From Lichenicoccus sp965213775 (GTDB taxonomy: Bacteria; Pseudomonadota; Alphaproteobacteria; Acetobacterales; Acetobacteraceae), in NCBI GenBank assembly GCA_965213775.1, contig CBDCAC010000005.1:62001-126000 (forward strand): a stretch of 64,000 bases of DNA. Direction: 5' to 3'. The notes under the pieces were generated by a model. It had not been told where the DNA came from, did no database searches, and was given only the letters and a program-made list of their open reading frames with translations. Below are positions 11,144 through 19,024 of this stretch, in pieces. Both the position numbers and the translations under genes were made by a program. Within the stretch, counting starts at the first letter, position 1. Each line of letters opens with the position of its first letter.

Positions 11144-11906
11144 CGACGCGCTGATCGGGCACACCGGTTTCGTCGGCTCCAACCTGCTGCGTCAGCGCGA
11201 CTTCGCCGCCCACTTCAACTCCGCCAGCATCGGCGGGATCGACGGCAGGCAGTTCGACGAGGTGGTCTGCGCCGGCGTCTCCGCGGTGAAATGGTGGGCC
11301 AACCAGCATCCCGACGAGGACCGCGCGCGCATCGAGGGGCTGATGCGCCGCCTCGAGACGATCACCGCCCGGCACTTCACCCTGATCTCGACCATCGACG
11401 TCTACGACCCGCCGCTCGGCGTCACCGAGCGCGACCTGCCGATGCTCGAGGGGCTGCACGCCTATGGCCGCAACCGGGCGATGCTGGAGCGCTTCGTGGC
11501 CGGGCGGTTCGAGAGCCACCAGATCGTCCGCCTGCCCGCCCTGTTCGGGCCGGGGCTGAAGAAGAACGCGATCTTCGACCTGATGCACGACAACCGGGTC
11601 GCCCTGATCAATCCCGCGTCCGCGTTCCAGTGGTATCCGCTCGACCGGCTGGCCGCCGACCTCGGCGTCGCGCGCGCGCACGGCCTGTGCCTGCTCAACC
11701 TCGCGACCGAGCCGCTGGCGATGGAGCAGATACGCGCCCGCTGCTTCGCGGGCAGCGTGATCGGCGCCGAGGCGCCGCCGGCCGCGCAATACGACATGCG
11801 CACCCTGCACGACGCGGTCTTCGGCGGCGGCGGCGGCTACGTGCTGGATCGCGACGCGGTGCTCGACGCGATCGCCCGCTTCACGGCCGGCGAGCGTGGC
11901 GCGTGA
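11133..11906 (+). CDS. NAD(P)-binding epimerase/dehydratase-like protein
   Basis: A 257-residue protein of the extended short-chain dehydrogenase type. The nucleotide-binding loop is GHTGFVGSNL (residues 9-18), the mid strand has the Ser/Thr position in LISTIDVYDPP, and the would-be YxxxK catalytic pair reads Tyr111-Gly-Arg-Asn-Arg115, with Arg in place of Lys. The distal part has RLPALFGPGLKKN, typical of sugar-nucleotide epimerases. It is shorter than the usual 310-340 residues, so it may lack part of the substrate domain. It overlaps the preceding oxidoreductase by 11 bp and the next gene by 4 bp, so the three are translationally coupled. The substrate is unknown; a nucleotide-sugar is the best guess. 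Confidence 0.78.
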   Translation: MTGDDALIGHTGFVGSNLLRQRDFAAHFNSASIGGIDGRQFDEVVCAGVSAVKWWANQHPDEDRARIEGLMRRLETITARHFTLISTIDVYDPPLGVTERDLPMLEGLHAYGRNRAMLERFVAGRFESHQIVRLPALFGPGLKKNAIFDLMHDNRVALINPASAFQWYPLDRLAADLGVARAHGLCLLNLATEPLAMEQIRARCFAGSVIGAEAPPAAQYDMRTLHDAVFGGGGGYVLDRDAVLDAIARFTAGERGA

Positions 11907-12754
11907 CCGCGGCCGCGACCACCCGGCGGCTGGGCGTGTCCAACCTCGCCTGGCCCGCGGAGGCGGAGGCGGAGGCGCTGGCGCTGCTGGCCGCGCGCGG
12001 CGCCCACGGCGTCGAGGTGGCGCCGACCCGGATCGCCCCCTGGGACGAGCTCACCGCGCAGCGCCTGTCGTCGTTCCGGCAGGGCTGCGAGCGGGCCGGC
12101 CTGTCGGTGAGCTCGCTGCAGGCGATCTTCTATCTCAGGCCGGAGGCGTCCCTGCTCGGCGACGCCGCCGGGTTCGCGGCGATGGCCGAGCACGTGCGTC
12201 GCGTGGCCGGCATCGCCCATGCGCTGGGCGCCGGCGTCGCGGTGTTCGGCGCGCCGAACAGCCGGCTGCGCGGCGCGCTGTCGCCCGCCGAGGCCATGCA
12301 GCGCGGCGCCGAGCGGCTGCACCGGCTCGGCGCGCTCGCCGAGGCGGGCGCACTTACGCTGGCGATCGAGCCGGTGCCGGCGCTGTACGGTGCGGACTTC
12401 CTGCAGCGCGCCTGCGAGGTGGTCGAGATCGTGCGCCGCACCGACCATCCCCGCGTGCGCGCCCATCTCGACACCGCCTGCGTGGAGCTCGGCGGCGACG
12501 ACATCGCGGGCGCGATACGCGAGGCGGCGCCGCTGCTCGCGCATTACCACGTCGCCGAGCCGCGGCTCGGGCCGTTCGCGGCGCCGCTCGGCCATCACGC
12601 CGAAGCCGGCGCGGCGCTGGACGCGATCGGCTATGCCGGCTGGGTGGTGATCGAGATGCGCGAGCTCGAGGATGCGCAGGCGGCGCTGGGCGCGGTCGCG
12701 GTCGCGATCGACCATGCGTGCGCGCACTATCTCGGTCCGGCGGCGCCGATCTAG
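11903..12754 (+). CDS. Sugar phosphate isomerase/epimerase-like TIM barrel
   Basis: A 283-residue AP-endonuclease-2/xylose-isomerase-like TIM barrel. Visible features are the N-terminal LGVSNLAWP strand, HGVEVAPTR, the central LAIEPVPALYGADFL (metal-binding Glu), AHLDTACVELGG (Asp and His after the strand) and YHVAEPRLG and VVIEMRE near the C-terminus. These are the usual metal ligands of sugar isomerases and epimerases of this superfamily. The GTG start overlaps the preceding stop as GTGA, a common coupling arrangement. The next gene begins 2 bp after its stop. The substrate is likely a sugar or sugar acid used with the oxidoreductase and epimerase next door, but it cannot be named. Confidence 0.82.
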   Translation: MTAAATTRRLGVSNLAWPAEAEAEALALLAARGAHGVEVAPTRIAPWDELTAQRLSSFRQGCERAGLSVSSLQAIFYLRPEASLLGDAAGFAAMAEHVRRVAGIAHALGAGVAVFGAPNSRLRGALSPAEAMQRGAERLHRLGALAEAGALTLAIEPVPALYGADFLQRACEVVEIVRRTDHPRVRAHLDTACVELGGDDIAGAIREAAPLLAHYHVAEPRLGPFAAPLGHHAEAGAALDAIGYAGWVVIEMRELEDAQAALGAVAVAIDHACAHYLGPAAPI

Positions 12755-12756
12755 CG

Positions 12757-14646
12757 ATGAGCCACCGGCTGTCGGCGGTCCGCTTCCGCGACGGTCACTA
12801 TCAGGCCCACGAGCCTGGAGGCGGCTGGCGCGCGATCTGCCGCGACGGCCGCCCGGTGGAGCGACTGGTGCATGGCTGGCAGCCGGTCGGGCTGTATCGC
12901 GGCTTCGGCCGGGTGCTGCTGCTGGAGCTGCGGCACGGCAGCGGGCAGGAGGCCACCTGGTTCCTCGACGCCGCGCAGGCCCTGGTCTGCAACGAGCTGG
13001 AGCGGCTGCCGGCGGAGCTCGGCGACGGGCTCGACGCGCTCGCGGTGCCGGCCCTGCGGCACCTGCGCGACAGTCTGCTGGCGGGCGATCCGGGGGCCCA
13101 CGAGGTGGACCCGCTCGGGCTGCGGGCGCTGAACCAGGAGACGATCGCGCGGCTGATCGCGCGTGCCGGCGAGCGGCTGGCGCCGCCGCCCGCGGTGATC
13201 TCGCTGGATGCGATCGGTCCCGACCAGCAGGCGCTGGTGGTCGGCGGCGTCCCGCTCCCGCTCGCGGCCCTGCGCGCCTGCCTCGCGCCGCAGATGCAGC
13301 AGCAGCATGCGTCGGTGCTGGCCGGCGGCGCCTACGAGGCGGTCTGCCCGTTCACCGGTGCCGTGCTGCACACCGTGACGACCATCCTCGACGAGCGCAC
13401 CAGCGCGTGCCGGTTCACCACACCCGCCTCGGCGGGAGCGCCCGCCCGCATGTTCTACCTGTGCAACAATCCCGTGATCAGCGAGCGCGAGCTGTTCATC
13501 CCGGCGCTGAACTGCACCGTGGCGCGGCGCGTGCCCGAGCATGGCGACCGGCTGTTCGCGCGCCTGCTCGCCTCGGTGGTGCGGCATGCCGGCGCGCTGC
13601 CCGGCTATCTCGCCATGCGCAAGCGCCCGGCCAACATCCTGACCCCGTTTCCGGGGCTGCATGTCGGCCACGTGCTGTGGAACGAGCTGACCGGGCTTGA
13701 CCGGATACGCCGCGCGCTGCCGGCGGCGTCGCTGCCGACGGTGATCGTGCCCAACCCGGAGCTGGGCACGGAGGTGTACGGCCCGGTGGAGCGGCTGTTC
13801 CCGGAGTTCGCGGGCAAGGTCCGCCGCCTGCCGGCGCGCGACGTCGCCGAGGTGGTGTATCGCGAGGGCCTGACCGCGATGCGCGTCTACGGCGAGTATG
13901 TCCCGGCCGACCTCGCCGCCCGCGTCGCCCGGGTGGCGCGCGAGGATCCGGCGGTCGCGCCCGACCATGCGCTGGCCGCCTCGTGGCGCGGCCAGGGCAG
14001 GCCGCTGATCCTGATCGGGCTGCGGGTGCACAACCGCACCGTGCCGGACCAGGTCGGGCTGTGGCGAGGCGTGATCGAGCATCTCTCGCACCGTCTCGGC
14101 GCGATCGCGGTGGTGATCGACGGCATCAATGCCCGCCTGCACGCCGATCCCTCGACCGACTACGGCAGCTTCGGCCCGCGCGGCGCGCGGCCGCCGGTGC
14201 TCGACGAGCTGCAGATCGCCATCGAGCTGCGCCGCCACTTCCACGGCGACGACGTCACGCTGATCAGCACGGTGGGCGCGCCGATCGCGCGCAGCCTGTT
14301 CTGGGCGCAGCAGGCGCTGCTGTTCGTGTCGCTCTGGGGTGCCGGGCTCGCGAAATATCGCTGGGTCGCCAACAAGCCCGGGCTGGTGCTGACCAACCGG
14401 GTCAACCTGGACCATCCCGAGGGCTCGGTGCGCATCTACCACGCGCCGGACCTGATGGAGGCGCCGACGGCGCTGGATTTCATCGCCCCTGAGCACGTCA
14501 CCGACCACGCCGCCTCGACCCTCCACGGCGGCTTCTATAACGACTTCACCGTCGATCCCGTGGGGCTCAACCAGGCGCTGGACCGGCTGCTGGCGAGGCT
14601 CGGCCCGCCCGGCTGCGGGACGGTGCCGGATGGCGGGTCGGCTTGA
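12757..14646 (+). CDS. Large uncharacterised protein, paralogue of 7826-9832 (possible glycosyltransferase)
   Basis: A 629-residue protein related along most of its length to the product of 7826-9832. Shared blocks are GFGRVLLLELRHGSG..ATWFLD, HVGHVLWNELTGLDRIR, PNPELGTEVYGPVERLFPEF, LIGLRVHNRTVPD, VVIDGINAR, and WGAGLAKYRWVANKPGLVL followed by MEAPTALDF. The C-terminal WGAGLAK..NKPG block again resembles GT61-type glycosyltransferases, an inference only. There is no signal peptide or membrane helix. The start lies 2 bp after the isomerase stop, so it is the last gene of a tightly packed four-gene unit. Keeping two diverged copies around the same three enzymes suggests two related transfer steps on one product. 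Confidence 0.75.
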   Translation: MSHRLSAVRFRDGHYQAHEPGGGWRAICRDGRPVERLVHGWQPVGLYRGFGRVLLLELRHGSGQEATWFLDAAQALVCNELERLPAELGDGLDALAVPALRHLRDSLLAGDPGAHEVDPLGLRALNQETIARLIARAGERLAPPPAVISLDAIGPDQQALVVGGVPLPLAALRACLAPQMQQQHASVLAGGAYEAVCPFTGAVLHTVTTILDERTSACRFTTPASAGAPARMFYLCNNPVISERELFIPALNCTVARRVPEHGDRLFARLLASVVRHAGALPGYLAMRKRPANILTPFPGLHVGHVLWNELTGLDRIRRALPAASLPTVIVPNPELGTEVYGPVERLFPEFAGKVRRLPARDVAEVVYREGLTAMRVYGEYVPADLAARVARVAREDPAVAPDHALAASWRGQGRPLILIGLRVHNRTVPDQVGLWRGVIEHLSHRLGAIAVVIDGINARLHADPSTDYGSFGPRGARPPVLDELQIAIELRRHFHGDDVTLISTVGAPIARSLFWAQQALLFVSLWGAGLAKYRWVANKPGLVLTNRVNLDHPEGSVRIYHAPDLMEAPTALDFIAPEHVTDHAASTLHGGFYNDFTVDPVGLNQALDRLLARLGPPGCGTVPDGGSA

Positions 14647-14706
14647 GTCAGGGCTGGGTGGCGAGAACCGGTTCGCGCCGCCGGACCCGATCGGCATGGT
14701 GTCCGG

Positions 14707-14886
14707 ATGGCCGGGGCGATAGCCAGGCTCCCATCCGCTTTCGTCTTGACGGTGGTGGGTGTCGTGCCGCCGGTGATCGGCGTGCCGGCGACGGAGCGGG
14801 GCAACGTGGTTGTGGAGCCGCCGGAGGAACTGGTTGTCACCATGGTCACGGGAACTCCAGCCGCCGACGAAGCGAAGGGTATGTAG
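14707..14886 (+). CDS. Possible small exported peptide, doubtful
   Basis: A 59-residue frame starting MAGAIARLPSAFVLTVVGVV has a hydrophobic N-terminal stretch like a signal peptide, then an acidic Val-rich tail (NVVVEPPEELVVTMVTG). No good ribosome binding site precedes the ATG, and it lies in a region that otherwise looks decayed. It may be chance. No homologue is recognised. Confidence 0.2.
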   Translation: MAGAIARLPSAFVLTVVGVVPPVIGVPATERGNVVVEPPEELVVTMVTGTPAADEAKGM

Positions 14887-14930
14887 CTGGCACACGCATT
14901 CAGACCCGCGGTATCCTGTGCTTCGGCTTT

Positions 14931-15080
14931 CTATGTCATTGCTGCACCGAACCGGGACTCGTAGCCGACCCAGTCGGTGCGCTGCGCGATGTATGCCAGC
15001 TTGTTGTAGACCGTGACATCGTCCAGGGCTGCAGCGACCAGGGGCTCTTCGCCGGCCTGAGCGACAGGTGAAATGTCCAG
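14931..15080 (-). pseudogene. C-terminal fragment of a lost gene
   Basis: Read on the minus strand, 49 codons ending in TAG give a protein-like tail including ALDDVTVYNKLAYIAQRTDW and GYESRFGAAMT. The frame is closed upstream by a TGA at 15081 with no start codon in front of the fragment. The composition is unlike random high-GC frames. I take it as the remnant of a gene whose 5' part has been lost or frameshifted; the parent family is not recognised. Confidence 0.35.
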
Positions 15081-15688
15081 TCACGGACGCCGGGACAGCA
15101 TGGCTCAGAGAGTAGAGCGTGTCCGGTGCGCGCGGATCTGTCACTGCGGGCGTCGACGACGCCACTGACAGCACCCTCACGACCTGGTCTTCTCCACCTG
15201 GAGCCCGAAGAAGCTTCACCGCTGCGGCGGACACTGTTCTAGGCCAGATGAGTTACCGGAGTATGTATTGCGCCGATTGGCTGCGGTATCGTGCCAAGTC
15301 GTGGTGTGCGCCTCACCACCGGCGCGGGATCGCGTGCGACGTGAGTTCGGTGGCGCTGCCGCTGGCGAGCACTGGTCTCGCGGCGCCCCGGAATGCATCG
15401 GCACCGTAGAGCAGCGTCGCGGATGGCGCTCGCCGCTCCCGCGATCTGCGACCGGCGAGGACGCATAGATCGCGGCCACAGCATCATTTGCGATGTCCTC
15501 AAGCTGACCGCTGGCCTGCGCCGCCGTCGCTTGCGCGAGGCGCCGCCGCGTGCTCTAAGCCGCGGCTTCCCTGCCGGGGCGGTGGCATCCGCCTCGGCTA
15601 TACCCATGCCCGGACCCGCGCCGTCCGGTCGGGCAGCCGCCTGGAATGGTCCATGGCCGCGGGTTGAACTCAGCCGAAGGGAGCAGCC

Positions 15689-16159
15689 ATGCCGTTCTAC
15701 GAGTGCGTGCTGATCGCGCGCAACGACGTCACCCAGCAGCAGGTCGAGGGGCTCGCCGATACCGTCGCGGCCCAGCTCGAGGGCGAGGGCGGATCGGTGC
15801 AGAAGCGCGAGTACTGGGGGCTGCGCAGCCTCGCCTACAAGATCAAGAAGAACCGCAAGGGGCACTACATGCTCCTCGGCCTCGATGCCAAGCCGGCCTC
15901 GATCAACGAGATGGAGCGCCAGCTCAATCTCAACGAGGATGTGCTGCGCTTCCTGACGCTGCGCATCGAGGCGATCGACGAGAACCCGTCCGCGATCCTG
16001 AGCCGCAAGGGCGACGACCGCGAGCGCGGCTTCCGCGGCCCCAAGCCGGCCGGACGCTTCGACAGCGGCCGCAAGCGCGGCTACGACGATCGCGAGGAGT
16101 TCCGCGCGCGCGACGAGGGCGCGCCGCGCGGCGGCCGAGACATGGCGGAGGCGGAGTAG
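15689..16159 (+). CDS. rpsF: 30S ribosomal protein S6
   Basis: S6 binds 16S rRNA together with S18 in the central domain of the small subunit. The 156-residue protein has the ferredoxin-like S6 fold: the start MPFYECVLIARNDVTQQQVE, YWGLRSLAYKIKKNRKGHY, and LNEDVLRFLTLRIE. The C-terminal extension past about residue 105 is charged and low-complexity (Arg, Gly, Glu), typical of alphaproteobacterial S6. A GAAGGGAGC site precedes the ATG. rpsR starts 5 bp after the stop. Confidence 0.98.
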   Translation: MPFYECVLIARNDVTQQQVEGLADTVAAQLEGEGGSVQKREYWGLRSLAYKIKKNRKGHYMLLGLDAKPASINEMERQLNLNEDVLRFLTLRIEAIDENPSAILSRKGDDRERGFRGPKPAGRFDSGRKRGYDDREEFRARDEGAPRGGRDMAEAE

Positions 16160-16164
16160 CCCAG

Positions 16165-16440
16165 ATGTCAGACAGCACCGACGTCAGTCCCGCCCAGCGC
16201 CGCACCGCGGTCGGCGCCCGCCGGCCGTTCTACCGCCGTCGCAAATCCTGCCCGTTCTCCGGCCCGAACGCGCCGAAGATCGACTACAAGGACGTGCGGC
16301 TGCTGTCGCGCTTCCTCTCCGAGCGCGGCAAGATCGTGCCGAGCCGGATCACCGCGGTCTCGGCCAAGAAGCAGCGCGAGCTCGCCCAGGCGATCAAGCG
16401 CGCCCGCTTCCTCGCCCTGCTGCCCTATATTCTGACCTGA
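16165..16440 (+). CDS. rpsR: 30S ribosomal protein S18
   Basis: S18 pairs with S6 on the 30S platform. The 91-residue product shows the core RRKSCPFSGPNAPKIDYKDV, LLSRFLSERGKIVPSRIT and KKQRELAQAIKRARFLALLP, all highly conserved. The single Cys in the CPF motif is the type that can bind zinc in some S18 proteins, but the other ligands are absent. The start MSDSTDVS follows rpsF by 5 bp and rplI follows by 13 bp, forming one operon. Confidence 0.98.
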   Translation: MSDSTDVSPAQRRTAVGARRPFYRRRKSCPFSGPNAPKIDYKDVRLLSRFLSERGKIVPSRITAVSAKKQRELAQAIKRARFLALLPYILT

Positions 16441-16453
16441 CGGGAGACGGATC

Positions 16454-17008
16454 ATGGCCGCGACCGAGGTGATCCTGCTGCAGCGCGTCGACAAGCTGGG
16501 GCAGATGGGCGAGGTGGTGCGCGTCAAGCCGGGCTTCGCCCGCAATTACCTGCTGCCGCAGGGCAAGGCGATCCGTGCCAACGCCGGCAACCGCGACCGT
16601 TTCGAGCGCGAGCGGGTGCAGCTCGAGGCGCAGAACCTGAAGCGGCGCGAGGAGGCCGAGCGACTGGCCGAGCGCGTCGGCGGCATGTCGGTGGTGATCA
16701 TCCGCCAGGCCGGCGATTCCGGCAGCCTGTACGGGTCGGTGTCGCCGCGCGACATCGCGGTCGCCACCTCCGAGGCGGGCCTGACCATCGGCCGCCAGCA
16801 GGTGCAGCTCGATCAGCCGATCAAGACCCTCGGCCTGACCGAGGTGCGTGTGATGCTGCATCCCGAAGTGGTGATACGGGTGAGCGTCAACGTCGCCCGC
16901 TCGCCGGAGGACGCCGAGCGCCAGGCGCGCGGCGAGAAGGCCGGGCGCGACGACGACGACGCGGCCGACGAGGCCGAGACGATGCCGGAGTTCGACACGA
17001 CGAACTGA
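16454..17008 (+). CDS. rplI: 50S ribosomal protein L9
   Basis: L9 is an elongated large-subunit protein near L1 that helps suppress frameshifting. The 184-residue protein has the N-terminal domain (VILLQRVDKLGQMGEVVRVK, FARNYLLPQGKA), the long connecting helix (about 45-75, rich in Arg/Glu) and the C-terminal domain (GSLYGSVSPRDIA). The acidic tail with Asp/Glu runs extends past the usual 150 residues. A GGGAGACGGATC stretch supplies the ribosome binding site. It is the last gene of the rpsF-rpsR-rplI operon. Confidence 0.98.
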   Translation: MAATEVILLQRVDKLGQMGEVVRVKPGFARNYLLPQGKAIRANAGNRDRFERERVQLEAQNLKRREEAERLAERVGGMSVVIIRQAGDSGSLYGSVSPRDIAVATSEAGLTIGRQQVQLDQPIKTLGLTEVRVMLHPEVVIRVSVNVARSPEDAERQARGEKAGRDDDDAADEAETMPEFDTTN

Positions 17009-17037
17009 GCCGAGCGGCGACGCGGCTCACACCAGCA

Positions 17038-17679
17038 CTACCGACCGGCGGCGGGCTGCGGCGTCGTCGTGGCTTTGCGGTGCGAGAAGCAGCCGACCTC
17101 GTAGCAGCCCAGCAACGCCACCGCTCCGGCGCCGATCGCCACCTTGGCGCCGGTCGACATCCCGTGAGGTGCCACCTGGCCGGGATCGCTCGGCTGGCTC
17201 GGCTGCGCCGCGTCGCCGAAGGTGACCAACACGCGCTGCGCCTGTTGCGGGCCGCCGCCGGCGGGCATGAAGTCTACGCCGACCTCACGGCCGGGGGGCA
17301 TCGCGCCGACATAGCGCGCGAACAGGGCGACGGACGGGAACACCCGCCCATCCAGGGCGATGATCTGGTCGCCGACACGCAGGCCGGCCTGCGCGCCGGC
17401 GGACCCGGGCCGTACCGACCTGACCTGCATCAGCTCGAACATCATGCCGCCATCGTCGATCCGGCTTGCCCGCGCCACCGAGAGGCCGAGCGCGCCACCG
17501 CCGTGCGGCAGACCGGCCGCCTCCTCGGGGGAGAGCAGCCGGTAGCCCATCGGGTTCTCGGCCTGTGCCGGCAGCGCCAAACACTGCGCGAGCAGCATGG
17601 CAACCGAGGCGGCGAGCACCCCGACCATGCGACGCGCATCGTCGGGGCGACGGAGCCGGGTGCGGGCCGGTATCGCCAT
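17038..17679 (-). CDS. Exported PDZ-domain protein
   Basis: About 213 residues. The N-terminus carries a Sec-type signal (VGVLAASVAMLLAQCLALPA, cleavage after AQA). One PDZ domain follows: VRSVRPGSAGAQAGLRVGDQ, then IIALDGRVF, the pattern of PDZ modules in HtrA and periplasmic proteases. No protease domain is attached. A second hydrophobic stretch near the C-terminus (AKVAIGAGAVALLGCYEVGC) may anchor it in the membrane. The start is uncertain: ATG at 17679, ATG at 17628 (shorter, cleaner signal) or GTG at 17724. It converges on rplI. It likely binds protein C-termini in the periplasm, but the partner is unknown. Confidence 0.65.
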   Translation of the reverse strand: MAIPARTRLRRPDDARRMVGVLAASVAMLLAQCLALPAQAENPMGYRLLSPEEAAGLPHGGGALGLSVARASRIDDGGMMFELMQVRSVRPGSAGAQAGLRVGDQIIALDGRVFPSVALFARYVGAMPPGREVGVDFMPAGGGPQQAQRVLVTFGDAAQPSQPSDPGQVAPHGMSTGAKVAIGAGAVALLGCYEVGCFSHRKATTTPQPAAGR

Positions 17680-17735
17680 GTCGGCTTGCCGTGCGAGTGC
17701 GCGACGGGATCGGCCCGGCACCACCGGCCGAGCCG

Positions 17736-18530
17736 TCAGGGCTTCGCCGCGCGGTCGCGCGCGGAATCGACCGCGACCTCCTCGTGGCGGACCGTGTCGT
17801 GCACGGTCTCGACGTGCTCGCGCACCTGCTTGCGCACGACCACCTCCTCGCGGACATGGGCAGTCTTGCCGACGACGGCGTCCTCGCCGGTCTGGCTCAC
17901 CTCGATCGTCTTCTCGGTGAAGTCGCCGGCCGCGCGCCCGTCGCCGACCTCGCGTCGCGAGACCCGCACCGTCTGCTCGTGCAGCGTCACCTGCTGCTCG
18001 ACCGGCAGCTCCACGACGAAGCGGCGCACCCGCGTGGTGCCGCGATTGACCGCGCGCTTGCCGACCACCAGCCGCTCCTCGGAGAGCGGGATCACCTGCT
18101 CCTCGATGGCGGCGCCGGCATCGGTGCTCACGGAGGGGCCGGCCGCAAGGTCAGCCCCGCGCCGCGACAGGCCGTATCCCGAGGCGCGGTCGTCGATGTC
18201 GATGGGGTTGTGACGGTCCAGGATCGCGGCGACGGAATCGACGCGATGCCCGGCCGCCTTCACGGTGACGACCATCGACCCGCCCTGCAGGCTGCGGTCG
18301 TAGACGGCGGTGTCGTGGTCCGGCTCGCCGCCGAACAGCCCGGACCAGAAGCCCCTCTCCCGCATCGGCATCGAGGCGGTGGTGGAGCCGCTCATCAGGC
18401 CGGTGCCGGTGCCGGTGCCGCCATGCTGGGTGATCGCCTCCGCCGGGACGTGCGCCGCCCTGAGGTCCTGCACCGCGGCGTCGGCGTGCACGGCGCTGTC
18501 ATAGACGGCGACGAGGGTCTGTTCGCTCAT
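17736..18530 (-). CDS. YsnF/AvaK-type stress protein (DUF2382)
   Basis: A 264-residue protein with two parts. The N-terminal half (about 1-110) resembles general-stress-protein modules (LVAVYDSAVHADAAVQDLRA) with a Gly-rich stretch. The C-terminal half is a DUF2382 domain: IPLSEERLVVGKRAVNRGTT, then VELPVEQQVTLHEQTV and EEVVVRKQV, ending in a charged VRHEEVAVDSA. This domain is found in stress-induced proteins of bacteria and cyanobacteria; its biochemistry is unknown. The ATG at MSEQTLVAV has an AGGGAG site upstream. csbD lies 86 bp upstream on the same strand, so both may belong to one stress unit. Confidence 0.8.
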   Translation of the reverse strand: MSEQTLVAVYDSAVHADAAVQDLRAAHVPAEAITQHGGTGTGTGLMSGSTTASMPMRERGFWSGLFGGEPDHDTAVYDRSLQGGSMVVTVKAAGHRVDSVAAILDRHNPIDIDDRASGYGLSRRGADLAAGPSVSTDAGAAIEEQVIPLSEERLVVGKRAVNRGTTRVRRFVVELPVEQQVTLHEQTVRVSRREVGDGRAAGDFTEKTIEVSQTGEDAVVGKTAHVREEVVVRKQVREHVETVHDTVRHEEVAVDSARDRAAKP

Positions 18531-18616
18531 GATCCGGTGCTCCCTGGTTGGTTCTGATGTGGATGGGTCCGATGGCGCAGGGCGGAGCACCCTCGCCACG
18601 GCCGATCCGTGCCGGC

Positions 18617-18799
18617 TCACTTCTTCAGCGCGTCGCGCACGGAATCCTTGGCGCCGCCGACGGTGTTCTGGATCTTGCCCTCGGTCTTCGTCGCACTGCC
18701 CTCGGCCTGGGTCTTGCTGTCGCCGGTAACTTTGCCGACCGTCTCCTTGATCGAGCCGGTGACCTTCTTGCCCATGCCTTCGAGGCGATCCTTGTCCAT
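18617..18799 (-). CDS. CsbD-family stress response protein
   Basis: A 60-residue hydrophilic protein, MDKDRLEGMGKKVTGSIKET then VGKVTGDSKTQAEG, which is the CsbD pattern. CsbD is a small sigma-B-controlled protein in Bacillus, and homologues in alphaproteobacteria are commonly under the general stress response; function is unknown. The ATG is preceded by an AGGGAGAG site. An EcfG-like promoter motif sits about 60 bp upstream. Confidence 0.93.
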   Translation of the reverse strand: MDKDRLEGMGKKVTGSIKETVGKVTGDSKTQAEGSATKTEGKIQNTVGGAKDSVRDALKK

Positions 18800-18859
18800 G
18801 ACGCTCTCCCTGATCGTGATGATCCGCCGTCCGTTCAGGCAGGACAGCGGTGATCCATC

Positions 18860-18884
18860 AACGTCACGGAAGCGAAAAGGTTCG
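18860..18884 (-). promoter_or_regulatory. EcfG-like general stress promoter for csbD
   Basis: On the minus strand the sequence reads CGAAC, 16 bases, CGTT. The EcfG (alphaproteobacterial general stress sigma) consensus is GGAAC-N16/17-CGTT. Eight of nine consensus bases match, the spacing is right, and the element lies about 60 bp before the csbD start. Similar motifs precede two other small stress-type genes in the window. Confidence 0.55.
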
Positions 18885-18959
18885 ATACCGATACTGTAAT
18901 TACTTGTGGGCGGCCGAAATTGACTAGTGCAACCACACTATCCAATTGGGACAATCGCA

Positions 18960-19003
18960 CTAGAGCATGATCCGGTCCGACAAGCCCACGGATGATGCTC
19001 TAG
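18960..19003. repeat. 15-bp inverted repeat with 14-bp loop
   Basis: Arms CTAGAGCATGATCCG (18960-18974) and CGGATGATGCTCTAG (18989-19003) match at 14 of 15 positions and could form a strong hairpin. A further copy of the right arm, CGGATGATGCTCTGA, lies at 19052-19066 inside the 3' end of the neighbouring regulator gene. The AGAGCATGATCCG core is familiar to me as a dispersed intergenic element in several alphaproteobacteria. It may terminate the regulator transcript. Confidence 0.6.
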
Positions 19004-19024
19004 CTCGTCGTTCGGCGAACATCT

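Larger units (their letters stand above)
14647..15688. other. Gene-poor, decayed 1.04-kb region
   Basis: Between the cluster end and rpsF there is no convincing intact gene. Composition is less GC-biased and codon structure is weak in all frames. Two short readings have some character: a 59-codon plus-strand frame at 14707 and a minus-strand C-terminal fragment at 14931-15080. The last 150 bp must hold the promoter of the rpsF operon, but I see no clear -35/-10. The region looks like remnants of deleted genes. Confidence 0.6.

Noticed and set aside
12751..15234. 827-codon minus-strand frame
   Set aside because: It crosses the second paralogue and the decayed island with uniform low-complexity composition; only the short piece at 14931-15080 in another frame looks protein-like.
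15119..15409. 96-codon plus-strand frame in the decayed island
   Set aside because: No ribosome site, no domain, uneven codon usage, and overlapping open frames of equal quality on both strands.
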